From: Pleodorina starrii
Lineage: Eukaryota; Chlorophyta; Chlorophyceae; Chlamydomonadales; Volvocaceae
Direction of reading: 5' to 3'
DNA: 64,000 nucleotides
Assembly: GCA_030267565.1 (NCBI GenBank)
Contig: BRXU01000027.1
Location: forward strand, 853,001 to 917,000
Shown: piece after piece, positions 10,385-21,918 of the stretch
How positions within the stretch are numbered: position 1 is the first letter of the stretch
How the letters are laid out: every line of letters begins with the position of its first letter
The notes under the pieces: model-generated
The model's database searches: none
What the model saw: the letters and a program-made list of their open reading frames with translations, nothing else
Told to the model about the DNA's origin: nothing
Translations under genes and position numbers: made by a program

Positions 10385-13300
10385 TCAGGAGTACTGGACG
10401 CCCTTGGCCGCCGAAATGAAGGCCGACACCTTGGCGGAATCCTTTTTGAGACCTGCGGGGCATCGACACCGACATCGTACGGGTTAAAACAGGCAGGCCG
10501 AGGCAGAGGTCAGAAGGAAAAAGGGGGCCGCAAGGGTGGCGGGATTCGAGGTACACAACAGGGTACGGTACACCACCACCAGGCGCGTCGACAGGCGACC
10601 CGTCAGCCTCGGAGGCGAACCGGGTCCACACAGGCGACCCACACCGGGCTTCCACCGCGCTAAGCTCACAAATGCCACACAACGTCCGCCCCGCGTCAGC
10701 CCATCCCCGCCACAGGCACCCACGCACCCATCCGCGCAACAGCGCCCAGCCACCCACCCACCCTACCCACCATCCGGCCCGCACACGCCGCTCGACACGT
10801 CCACCGCCGTGGGCCTTGCTAAGGCGGCCGCGGCGGCGACGTTGTCCGGGTTGAGGCCCCCTGCCAGCAGCCAGCCGCGCGAGGCCTCCTCTGCAGGCAC
10901 CCGCAGGTTCCGCCAGTCCAGAGCCTGGCCCGACCCGCCCTGGGTGGGATAGAGCAGACACCAGAGCGCGGCGTGGAGTCGAGAGTGAGAGTGAGATCGG
11001 GGTGAGGTCAGGGTGGGACTCAAGAGCGACATCGGCACGCACAACCGTCGCAGACTGGGAAGCCGCGGTATCCGCCACCCGAGGTGGCAGGGAACAGTCC
11101 GTTTCCGATGTGTGCCAAGAGGAGTGAGTAGTGGCGAACAGCCGGAAAGGGACAAGGTGGGACGCACGGCGGAACGAGACCTGGTGTTTGCCCGCGGAAC
11201 GGCAGCCGGACTCCTGCAAGAGTGGCCGCTGAGCGGGGGGGGGTGGGAGGCGACACGGCTTCAAGCGCTGTGCAAGCTATGCGTTGCTTTCCACCGAAGA
11301 AGCCCCACTGCCTGGGCCCCGCTACCCAGACCCCACTGCCTAGGCCCCTACCGAGCCTCCAACCCAACACCGCAGTGGCGTCAAGATCCCAGTGGCGCAG
11401 TGACCTCCTCCCCCCTCCCCACCGCCGCACCCTACCCCACCTGCGCGCTGTCCACCAGCACCCACTGCGGTCGGCGCCCCCCCGGCCTTCCCATCTGCTC
11501 CAGCAGCTGGCTGGGGGGCTGCGTCAGCGGGGTGCCGTCGGGGGCGCAGTTGAGGACGTAGACCACCTCCAGGGAGGGATCCAGGTCGGGCAGGGCGGAC
11601 CTGGGTGGGGTTGGGTTGGGAGGGGGGATGATGGAGCAGCGAGGAGTTGGGGAGTGAGCGATGAAGGAGTTTGGGTGGGGAGCTTTTGTGCCCACCAGAT
11701 ACGGCACCGAGGAAGGGAGGGGACGGGCGGGAGGAGAAAGGCGGGCTGAGGCGACCGAGGTCGTGCACAGGCCCTGAAGACGGCGACGACACCCGCACAT
11801 GCAATTATCAATCCTCGACGCGCGGCACCTGCCCGCGCATCCTTACGCACCTTGCCCCGTCTCCGTGCAGCTGAGCTACCGGTATCCCCGCGTCACGGCA
11901 CCTGCGCAGCGCAGCGCCAGGCACAAGGGGGACAAGGGGCCCAACGCCAGGGGGGGCGGGACGTCGTGGGAAACGGAGATGTACGCACGAGGGCGACATC
12001 GGCCTGGTCATCGCCACCGCACGCCCGACCGCTTGCGAGCGTGCGGATAGGGCTGGAGGGGGCCGAGCTGCCGGGTCGAGAAAGAGGGAACAAAGCATCC
12101 GGGGCAGCGCATCCGGGGCAGCGGGCTGCAAGCATCCCGGCAGGCAGCAAAGAGAGCAGCAGGCATCAGCAGGCCGACGGATCCGTTGTTGACCACATGC
12201 GCTCACAATTCCGTGGCTCGGCTCCGTGGCAGCGCATACCACACAGCTGTGGTCCGTGTCCGCAACGCTCCCCACCGCCCCCCACCACCACCAGCACCAC
12301 CAGCAGCACCCCACCTAGCAAACCCACTTTTCTTATGTCACGAAACCAACCCACCTGGTGAACCTTCCCCTCCCCCCCCCGCCCTCACCCCACCCAACCT
12401 GGCAGAGATGGTGGCCGCGTCCTCGTCCACAAAGACCCCGACTGCGCTCGCGCCCCCCTCCCGAGCCACCGAGGCGATGCTGCGGGCGGTGTCCGCGCTG
12501 ACAGCCCGCTTCGCCTTCTGCCACATGATCATGCCTGCGCAGGGGGAGACGGGCGGAGGTGGAGTCGCCAGACCCGGCAACGATTGGGTGGAGTAGGTAC
12601 TCGCCGGGCCGAGGCGGTGCGCCTTGGGGAGATGATTGGCCAGATGCCAGCCACCGGGCGGCTAAAGGCTTCCGTGGGAATGTTCTTTGTGGGGGCAAGG
12701 TGGTTGGATGAGGAGAGCTGCGCTTGCGAGGGTCGAGGCGGCCTGCTGGGCCGTCTTTGGCGCGCACTTGCAGCTATGCGTCGCGGTCTGCACATTACGC
12801 TGCTGTGCGCCCCAGGCAGTACAGCACAGCGTAGAGCGTGGACTGGCGGCGCAAATATTCTCTGTTCGCGTAGCACCTATGCGGGGGTATCCACGAATAG
12901 GCCGGAGCCCGAGAACCGGGGAAGGGGGGGAGGACGCTACTGCGAGCGGTTGGCTCTTGGTAGAGGCCGTGCAAGCACTACGCAGCGGGCTGGGCTAGGA
13001 CCATCAGGCTCGCTCACCGATTAAGTTGGCTCCCGAGCTGACAGCATGGCGGGCGTCGTCGGGATTGGTTATGCCGCAGATCTGGGTTGAAAGCGGGGGG
13101 TTTTGTACTTCAGTTACACACGCACCGGAGTCCCATGGACCAGCTCCGCGCTCCGTGCAATGAACTCGTGCGATTAGCCCCTTCACTCTCCGGGGGACCT
13201 TACCTTTACTAAGGGGGCATTTGCTGTTGCCGCTTGCGGGGGCGCTAGGCCTGCCGAGGTGCTGTGTACGGGCGCGGAACACTCTCGCTAGTCATATTAA

Positions 13301-13424
13301 TCACATTTACAGTGTTTATTTGTAATCAGATGCCTTACCGAAGGCAGGGTCGCCGCCGCAGCTGTAATCGTGCACAGCTCCCACCCGCTGGGGAACAGAA
13401 TTGCGCATTTTGGGTCAAAAACAT
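10385..13424 (-). CDS. PAI1: Phosphoribosylanthranilate isomerase, plastid precursor
   Basis: Catalyses the third step of tryptophan synthesis, N-(5-phosphoribosyl)anthranilate to CdRP, in the chloroplast. Exons on the minus strand, 5' to 3': 13424-13339, 13261-13204, 13081-13018, 12534-12399, 11901-11851, 11600-11441, 10939-10771, 10452-10385; phases agree throughout and give 263 residues. Exons 1-2 encode an Arg/Ala/Ser-rich N-terminus (about 40 residues) that fits a transit peptide. The catalytic Cys lies in LVKICGITNPDDARHA, across exons 2-3. Then come GMIMWQKAKRAVS, ASAVGVFVDE, GIPVAQLHGDGAR, and WVLVDSAQGGSGQALDW, which contains the catalytic Asp. The C-terminal SSGVCGPDGLKKDSAKVSAF has the Cys-Gly-x-Asp form seen in plant PAI rather than the bacterial Glu form. 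The gene is divergent from the ABM protein gene. Confidence 0.95.
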
Positions 13425-13732
13425 CGTTATCTACCAAGGTGAAACGAGGAACACTGCTGAACACTACTTGAAGCCGTGCTGATTGATGATTTGTCGATGA
13501 TTCGATCACGGTTTGCTCGTCATAACTGCTTGCACTTTGCAAGTTTTTGAAGTAGCTATCTCTAGGATCTTTTTACATATACATAAACATCTTACGGAGA
13601 TCCTACATCAATTGGCGTCGAAACTCCCTGAAACACTCTTTGAGCCGAGACCGTTTGTCCGAAGCAGTGCAGCTCAGCCATCCACAAAGCTGACCTTGAC
13701 GTTTTAGCTCGACGTAGTAGCTCACGGTGCAG
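13425..13732. promoter_or_regulatory. Divergent promoter region, isomerase / ABM-fold gene
   Basis: 308 bp between two opposite start codons, noticeably more AT-rich than its surroundings. It must hold both 5' UTRs and core promoters; no specific element is assigned. Confidence 0.5.
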
Positions 13733-15852
13733 ATGGCGCTGTTGGGCGCTGAAAAAATCCGCTTCCTGCCCTCTCGTCATCGGAGGCAACTGGAGGTGCT
13801 CGCGGCGCACAAAGCTCGGAGCCGGAAACAGGTTGCCGTCTCGCGAACGCTCGTCGCGAAGAAAGATCACGAAGCTGAAGTAGCACGCTTGGCCGGCGAA
13901 ATCATGAAGTGGACGCAACAGGAGTGCCAAGTCACCGGAAACGGCATCGTTGCGTTCGACTGCGTTCGCGACGGGTGGGAGGCCAACACGTTTCACTTCT
14001 GGTAAGTTGATTTGGCCGAACTTGCTGCATGTTTGAAACCACACCTAGTTTTGTGCCGGCTTAAACCAAACCGCCAACAGGGAGCGCTACGAGAACACTT
14101 CAGCGTTCGGCGCTCATTCTACGGCACCACGGATGGTCGAATTGCTGGAAAAGGTGGGATCTGGCTCGGGGGAACGTTTGCTCACTCGTTGAGCCCCGTG
14201 AGCGTGTTCGAGGGGGATGGAGAGGGGTTAGGCCTGCCCAGTCCGTGCCGGTGTGTATTGCCTGTTGCTGGCGCGTGGGTCACCTTTCAACACGCGCGTT
14301 CCGGAATCGCCGTTTGAGCGCCCATAATGGACATGTCCAGGCTAGGTTCGACTCTGGGGGCGACCGTGTGCGTCTGCATGGATTGTGTCACAACGGCGGC
14401 CCGTGAGAACACTCACACATGCGTACCGCACCTGACACGTCGCGGCGCCGCGCTGGAGTCCCGCCCCCGCCAGAGGGCGCAAGAACGACATTACAGCACA
14501 AGCCCACGCCGGCAGCAGCTGTGGCGTGCTCTGCTGGCCTCTCTATGCCGGCACGCTGGCCCCATTGTTCAACGCCAGACATCTACACATTCGAAGGTTG
14601 AATCGCCCGCCTACCTCACAAACTTCTCGCCCACCTAACCGCACGCCCGCAGATGCAGCCCCATCTGGAGGGCCCCATCGGCATATCCCTTTACACCTAC
14701 GAGGACGGCCGCATAGGGCCCGCCTCCGTCCAAGCGGGTGAGAGCGTGCGATGGACGGACGGGCGGGCGCGTGAGCGGGCAAGCGAAATGAGCAGCAGCC
14801 CGAACTGCCCGCTGCTGTCGAAGGCCTATTTACGGGTTTTCCGCGAGGCAGGCAGACGGTGCCGCAGTGAGCGTCTACGGCGCTTTCCTGACAAGGTTGA
14901 CAACGCCGGCGTATGGGGCCCTTGCGGCTGAAGGGCTGCCCGATAGAAGGAGCCGCACCGCAGACCTTGGCGAGCAGGCTCTGCCGCATGATCGGACAGC
15001 CCCTCTCCGTGCACGTCTCCGTGCACGTGGGTTTTACCTTCAGACACGGTACTCAGCCATCTTGATCATCCATAACTCGAAGATATCGCTCGCATGTTGT
15101 GATCTGCGTGGACCCATTTGCGATTTGCTCCGCAGGGCCCAAGGGGGAGGGCGGCCTGGACGACGCCACAGGCGCCAGCGGGGCTGCGGGCGGCGCGTCC
15201 TACAAGCAGACGTCACGCGCCTTTGACCTCAGTACGTGCCGCCGCCCTGTGTTTACCGTATCGTCAATCGTGCCTTTTTTGCGGAGCGACCTTCTGCCCT
15301 GGTTGAGCGTGAGGGCGAGGATCGGGGCGACGAAGCGCAGCTTGCAGCGGTGTATGCTTTCGGTGTCATGACTGATGAGAGGCATGATGTGTCGTCGTGC
15401 GTCTGCGCTTGGCAAAAATTTTAGAACCATTCGACCTCAAACTGAACTTTATTTGAGTGCGACTTTTACAGCCGTTCATCTGCATGTGTCGGTGGCACAT
15501 GGGGATAGGCCAAAGGGGCAGCCCCAGCGGCGAAGTTTACGGTACCTCTTCGCCTCCTCCTTTCCCCAATCACCCAATTTACCCTTTCATGGGCCCCGTG
15601 CGCCCACTCCCCGTGTTCCGCCCTGCAGCCAAGGTGGACGAGCACGAGGAGGCACACCGCGAGCAGCAGCTGCTCAACTCCATGGGGGGCAAGGCGGCCG
15701 GGCAGGAGTCAGGGGAGGGGCCGCAGCAGGCGACCGGCAAGGCGGAGGCCAAGGCGCGCAGCCCGCTGCCTTCGCTGCAGGATGTGCTGGGCTTCGTTAT
15801 GGCGGTCAAGGACAGCGTCATGGGACCGCTGTGCAAGCTGCTGAAGCACTGA
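13733..15852 (+). CDS. ABM-fold (antibiotic-biosynthesis-monooxygenase-like) domain protein
   Basis: Exons 13733-14001, 14081-14153, 14653-14737, 15136-15231, 15629-15852 splice in frame to 248 residues. The first 55 residues are basic and helical. Residues about 65-125 resemble the dimeric alpha-beta barrel (ABM) fold: a beta strand near GIVAFDCVRDGWEANTFHFW followed by ERYENTSAFGAHSTAPRM, the typical Trp-Glu-Arg-Tyr plus shift-to-His arrangement, then GPIGISLYTYEDGR. The C-terminal third is Lys/Glu/Gln-rich and low in complexity, with an amphipathic end (VLGFVMAVKDSVMGPLCKLL). Enzymatic function is unknown; many ABM proteins are small oxygenases or haem-binding proteins. ATG 13733 is the first in-frame start. 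The fold assignment is by motif only. Confidence 0.72.
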
Positions 15853-16185
15853 GCGAGTGGGATGTTCGGTATGGTGGAGACGGTTGCTGTTGCTGGGACC
15901 GCAGTCGCCGTTGGGGCATGAGCGTGTCTATGCCGGCTTCGTTATTAAGTGGTTAATAAGCAGGTCCTCATCGGGGCGCGGGTGCCACACATTGTGGTAT
16001 GCGCTACAAGGTATGGGTGCGGTTCCTCAAGTCGTTTCGTGTAGGCGTTTAGTGCAGCCCCAAAGCAGACCATTTCTGCAGATGCTACATTATTTGCTGG
16101 TGCTGCTGCGCACGAGGGAACCCAAGGGGTGTGAAGACCTGCAGGCAACCCTGCGGCGGTACAGTGCGACGTTGCCATTACTTTG

Positions 16186-16190
16186 TGTAA
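16186..16190 (+). terminator. Candidate poly(A) signal TGTAA of the ABM-fold gene
   Basis: TGTAA on the coding strand, 334 nt after the stop codon. Confidence 0.5.
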
Positions 16191-16274
16191 AGCTTGTGCA
16201 GGTGCGGTATGCACCGGTCATCGTGTTGGGTCCTATATCATACAAGGTCAATGGCGGGTGCTACAAAGGACTCT

Positions 16275-16279
16275 TACAA
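16275..16279 (-). terminator. Candidate poly(A) signal TGTAA of the ACCase alpha gene
   Basis: TGTAA on the minus strand, about 850 nt beyond the stop codon at 17129. Confidence 0.45.
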
Positions 16280-17128
16280 CAAAACTCCCAGCATTACTTC
16301 CCCAACCGGCGCCAGGGCTTTACACGCCCAGGCCTGAAAACACCGAGCAGGTGGGGCAGTGGGCGTGGACCACGGGTCGCTGCGGGACCCAACGGACTGC
16401 ACATCCACAACCCTCACAGTAAGCATCAGCAGGGGGAATACGATGCATATGATTTATAGTTTATTTCCATTCTTCACACAGGCACGCGATTGATTCTTCG
16501 TCGAAAGTGATTTATATCGTACTCTGGGCTCAAAACGCGCGAGTCGGCCGCAGATGGTGAACAGCAGGATATAAGGCGACGGAAGGACCGGCCCACCAAC
16601 AGACCGACGAACCGACAAAGACACAGCACATTCCAGCACAGTGACATCCACGCTGCACCTGTCCCCTCCAACAGCAGTACTAGTACCAGCAGCGTCGTCA
16701 GCGCCTCGGCAGGCGCGCGGGCAGCGCTGCGTGACCTCTCGCAACCTGCAACCGCCAGCGCTGCACACGAACCACAAAACCACACCAACAACTCTCGACC
16801 AACATTGCCTTGGACCTCTCCCAAAACAGAGTCAAAGCTCCCTCCCTCTTCTCGCCTGCAGCTACGGGACGCAGGCGCATCCCACAAAAGATGGCCCCCG
16901 GGTCGGGCAACCTACCAACTCCACACCCCGCCATTCTCCAGCCCATCAACCCCCCGGGTCCCCTGCGCCGTCCCCAGGCAGTGTTCCATCCTAACTTTCA
17001 TTCGTTATCTGCAGCTGCCGCTGCCGTCTCCCTTCGGCCGCATCGTGCGCGGGGAAGGTTATGATGAGGGCGCCACGGACTGTGACCCTTCCACACGCGC
17101 GTTAGTGCGCGAGTGAGAACTTTTCCGC

Positions 17129-20100
17129 TTACGCAGTAGCGTTGACGACCGAAGGCGGCACGTTGTTGGTGGCCGCTGCCTTCTGGTGGACCGTCGCGCC
17201 CGCCTGCTGCTGCTTCCGGCGCCGTGCCTCCACCATCGTCACCGCCACGTCCATGATGCCTGGGCCAAAGCAAAGCGAATGCGGGCAGAGGTCAATACGC
17301 GATTATGTACCGCGAAAGTTTCGACTGGCCTGGACAGGGCGAGCAGTCCACACCGCTTCCAGACCTGAGCCAGGCACCCCGCCGGCCTTCTCATGCACTC
17401 CAACAATCACATCCGACGCAAACACAACCCGTCCCGGGTCGTATTGCTGTCCACGCAGTCCCCCTACCCCGTCCCCTTGCTCCGCCACTATCCGCCTCCT
17501 CCCATCCTACACCCCATCATTTTCGCCGCGGTACACATCACACACCGCGGGCCCAATCTCACCTGACCGGCCCAGGCCCGGCGGCTGCACCGGCCTGTTG
17601 AGCCACTCGGCCCCCTCCGCCAGCAGCTTCTCCCACTTCTCGTCGGCGTCCACCAGCTGCTCAATGTAGCGCGCCTCCGCCTCGCTGCCAGCCCAGGCAC
17701 CCGCCTTGGTGGTGGCGCCCGCAGCCTGCAACCAAACGACCCATGGGTCAGAATTAGAATAGTAGTCACCAAATCCAGATGCACCGCGGCGGCGAGGCGC
17801 GGGGACGGCAGAGTGCGAGTTGCGCGAGCGCGAGGGCGGGGGGCGCGGCATGCCTCACAGCGATGCACGCAGGCCTCCAGTCAGCCTCCATACGAATTGC
17901 GCTGGGCCTGGCCTACTTTCCGACGCCGGCAGCATCGCCGAGAAGACGACGCAGCCCCAATTCCAATACCCAAAACCCATGCCGGCATGCTTCCTTCAGC
18001 TGCGAGATCAACGTCCTGATGCGACCACTGCTGCCACCCCTAGACCGCTCTCCGGTCTGGCCAGTCCAGCCCAGCCCCCCTCCTCCCTCATTTCATCGCC
18101 CTTACCGCGTTGCGCTCCGCAACGGCGTTGCGCCAGTCCCCTCCCTTGACCACGAACTCCTGGAACTGGCCCAGCTTGCGGAACTTGGCGTAGCGGTCCA
18201 GCTTAATCTCCTCCTCGCTCATGGTCGCGTAACTGAGCGATGAAGACAAGAGGCAGAAAGAGCGAGTGTGAGAGATGGCAACCGGTCCACCGCGCCCCGC
18301 CCTTCCAGGGCGGTACTTTGGCTTTAATCGGGAGGACGTGGGACAGGTGGCGCGCAGTCCGCGCCGCGCCGGGTGGCATCATTCGTGTCACCCCCCCGCA
18401 TGTGGTTGGCTCAGCACTGTACGGGCACGAGCACTGGTACCGTACTCACTGCGCATAGGTGTTGAGGATGGACTCCTTGATCATCGGGAAGGCCGACAGC
18501 GGGTCCGCGTGGGCGCCGCCCAGAGGCTCCGGCACGATGTGGTCCATCACTCCGAACTTAACCAGCTCGGCCGAGGTGATGCGCAGGGCCTCCGTGGCCT
18601 GACAGGACAGACAGGGTGGAAGCGGAGCGGAGTCGAGCGGGAAGCAAGTGGTCGGATCGGTGGCCTGGGAAGCGGCAAAGCTACACGGCAGGTGCTGTGC
18701 GGGAGACGATCTTTGTGTCGCGACTGTCGAGATGGGACGCCAAAGGGGCGTGCGGTGAGCGACTATGCGCTCACCACACCTAGTGGTTCCGGGACCGTTC
18801 GCTGACGCCGTCTTCGTCCATTCGCTGCGGTGTCGTCTTTCTTACACCCAGTAATCATGGGTGTGAGCCATTTCCGAACGACACCCCCTGCGCCTTCCGA
18901 GCTCGTCAGCCAGCGAGGCACCTGCCAGCCTGTCAGGGCAACGACGGAACTCCTTCCGCTGCCCCCACACAGGGGACCCTATACCCCGCGTTGCGCTAAC
19001 CGGTGCAAGGACCTTGGCCGTCCGCTTCCGCTGGATGGTGCACCCCAACCCGCACTCGCGCAGGACCGCAGTGACCACCCGGTGACCATCTGCCACCACT
19101 ACCTCCCCGCCAGCGCAAATCACACGAGACGCATCCCCCCCGCCTGTCGCGAACTGCGCCGTGCCGGGAAGCCCTCGCCGAACCATCAAGCCCATAAAAG
19201 CCCCACTTTTGGCCGACGCAATTCCCCTACCTGGTCGTGAAGAACATTTTCGTTCTCCGCTGCGTTCTTTCGGCCTGAGAATGCCCACACTTTTTCACAC
19301 GCCCCATTCTCCGCACCCGACATCCTGCTGCCGCCCCCTTCTTCTCTTCCTCCCTTCCTCCCCACCTACATGAGACCCCCTTGCCCCGCTGGTCACCTAC
19401 CTCGCCCGCGGCACCCCGGCTCTTCCAGAGAATGGCGGCACAGGCCTCCGGCGACGCCACGTAGTAGACCGCGTTCTCCATGATCAGGTTGCGGTTGGCG
19501 CAGCCAATGGCCAACGCACCACCCGAGCCGCCCTCACCGATGACGACGCTGATGATGGGCACCCGCAGCCCGAACATCTCGCGCAGGTTGACGGCAATAG
19601 CCTCACCCTGGGCGGGAACGGACCAGCAGCAGCAGCACCGGCATCAGGGAGAAATTCATTTCCCGAGGGGAACACCCAAATTCAAGGGAGAATATCCAGT
19701 ACCGAGAAAAAAAACCCTATCTACAGGGAAAAGGCTGTAAGCCCATGAGACGAGGCAGCCGTTCAAGGCAGTCACGGTGCCGGCAGTGGCAGCGGCAAGC
19801 CCCCGGGGGCGCTCCATGGCTGGGGAGGAACCCGTCACGCAGGACCAGGTCAGCTGGGTTGGCACGCATGCTGCAGTGCCGGCAGAGCTAGTTGGACCTG
19901 GCTGCGGATTCGTCCTGCCCCACAGCGCTACCATGAGCGCGACCGCGCTTTCTTCGTAGACACGTGGCTGGCAGGGCGCGCCTTGCCGCCGTCACGGCGC
20001 GACTGCCCCACGCGACACGAAGCGACAGACAGACTCGCTGCCAGCGATCCTCCGTGCGCGCGTGCACTTGGGCAGCCTCATCCGTTCGCTATTTCATTCC

Positions 20101-21410
20101 TCCCACTTTGGTCGCCCTTTTCTAGATCCGAACGTGCTCCAGCCATTTGCCGGCTCAGCAGCCCTCCTGTTACAGCGGGCAGGCGGGGGGCGTGGCGGGC
20201 AGCAGCGCGCACCCACCTGGCCCAGCTCCTCCGCGGTCTTGCCGGCGTATGCACCTGGCGTGTCCACGAAGGTAATGATCGGCAGCCCAAACTTGTCGGC
20301 GTGGCGCATGAAGCGCAGCGCCTTGCGGTAGCCGTTGGGCTGCGGCATGCCAAAGTTGCGGCGGATGTTCTCCTGCAGACAGGGGTGCGATAGTTGGGGG
20401 GGGAGGGGTAAGAGACGCAGGAAAGGCACGGGCGGTGAGAGGATGGATGGACGCCATGCGTTACAAGACACAACACACCGGGCGGCCGGGCGGCCGCAAG
20501 GACGCCGGGAAACGCGGAGGGGGAGGCTGTGGGGCAAATGCGAGCGCTCCGAAGGTCTTGTGTCCCTTGTAAGCCCTACCCAAGGACCCGTGGGCGTTGC
20601 CGGCCGTCCAGGCAAAGCGAGCAACTCAACGCTCGGAGACCTGGTCCCAGGCAACCCGCCGACAGTCACCTTCGTGTTGCGCCCCTTCTGGTGGCCGATC
20701 ATCATGAAGGGCGTGCCATTGATGCTGCCGATACCGCACACGATGGCGGGGTCGTCGAGGCCGCCGCGATCGCCATGCAACTCCACGAATTTGTCGGTGA
20801 TGTTCAGGATAATATCCAGGCATGTTGGCCGGTTCGGGTGACGGGCCACTTGCAGGCGTTGGACCGGCGTCAGGCGGCTATACGTCTCTTTGCGCAGCTA
20901 CAAGGCAGCGCAAACAGGGCCTTCAATTTGCGTTCTGATCATACATGGCATTGCATGAGCCAACGCAGATCAGCGCGCACCTGCCGCGCGCGGGTCTCCA
21001 GCTCAGCAATGGAGGCGGTGACATCAACACCGTTCTCCTCAGCAACCTTGCGCACCTGGCATCCAGCGCAAAGTACCCAATTACCAACCCCATGCAATCA
21101 AACTTGGCTTCAACGTGCGAGCAACGTCAGTCACGCGTACCTCCTTGATGCGCTTATCCAGCTCCAGCAGAGGCTTCTCAAACTCCAGGACCGCTGTGTT
21201 TTGAGACTTATCCTTTACAGGACCAAAGCGCGAGAGGATTGTGCCAAGCCACTCGCGGCCACCCTCGCGGTCCTTCGGCGTATCCGGAGGGAGCCTTGGC
21301 GCGGCCTGGGCCGTGTGCGTTACAGTCCGAACCGGAACGTGCCGCCGCGGCGCCACACGCGGCGCACCTGCCACATCGCTAACAACTGACTTGCTTTTGA
21401 ACACCTGCAT
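17129..21410 (-). CDS. accA: Acetyl-CoA carboxylase carboxyltransferase subunit alpha, plastid
   Basis: Alpha half of the carboxyltransferase of the multi-subunit plastid acetyl-CoA carboxylase, which moves CO2 from carboxybiotin to acetyl-CoA for fatty-acid synthesis. Exons 5' to 3': 21410-21141, 21055-20981, 20897-20670, 20372-20217, 19607-19401, 18598-18450, 18232-18106, 17725-17563, 17259-17129; 501 residues, all phases consistent. A basic transit peptide covers roughly residues 1-45. Residues 65-90 carry [19 protein letters not shown]. The catalytic core has [59 protein letters not shown] and the oxyanion-hole glycines in [15 protein letters not shown]. The C-terminal 140 residues are a helical extension as in algal homologues. 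The RKP-like gene lies upstream in the same orientation, 508 bp away. From memory, the Chlamydomonas reinhardtii orthologue is ACX1. Confidence 0.97.
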
Positions 21411-21918
21411 CCTAGACAGCGTTACGTCGCCGGTGTGCGAACGAGGCTACCCCGAGCGACTGCAGGTGGTAAATGGAAAGCAAGTGCAAATTGAAGACAA
21501 CAACCCCGCTTAATGTATGACAGTGTCGGGGAAACCACTGACAACCGAGTGCAGTACGCAGGCACAGTAAAATGTTGCCCGATTTCTAGATCCAGTCCGG
21601 CCACCTACATGGGACACTTTTTCGATGTCTTTTCCCACGTCAGGCCTCCCACAGATTCGTGACATAGAAAAATACAGGAAAATGTCAACGTAGAAACAAT
21701 CAAACAAACGCCCAAGCACCCGTATGTGCCTCCCGTGGGCGCACTTTTCCGCCAACGCCTATGCAGCAGAGCCACACAGCACACACGCAGCATCAATCCT
21801 GCATATGTCACTCCGTTTATTAATTACCCGACAGCTTCTGTCCATTCCTCGTACCTCCCCGCGGGACCCGCCTACATGCCCCGGCATGTCACCACCACCG
21901 TGAAACCCAGGGCAGAGC
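21411..21918. other. Intergenic: RKP-like 3' end to ACCase alpha promoter
   Basis: 508 bp between two genes on the minus strand. It holds the downstream gene's promoter and the upstream gene's 3' UTR. No TGTAA is seen on the minus strand here, so the upstream transcript's end is unclear. Confidence 0.45.

Larger units (their letters stand above)
15853..17128. other. Convergent intergenic region, ABM-fold gene / ACCase alpha 3' UTRs
   Basis: A TGTAA on the plus strand (16186-16190) and a TGTAA on the minus strand (TTACA at 16275-16279) face each other 84 bp apart. They are good candidates for the ends of the two convergent transcripts. No other gene is seen. Confidence 0.5.

Noticed and set aside
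13297..13542. 81-codon minus ORF as the isomerase first exon in its own frame
   Set aside because: A different frame from ATG 13424 gives an Arg/Ser-rich transit-like peptide and the only phase-correct splice to the next exon.
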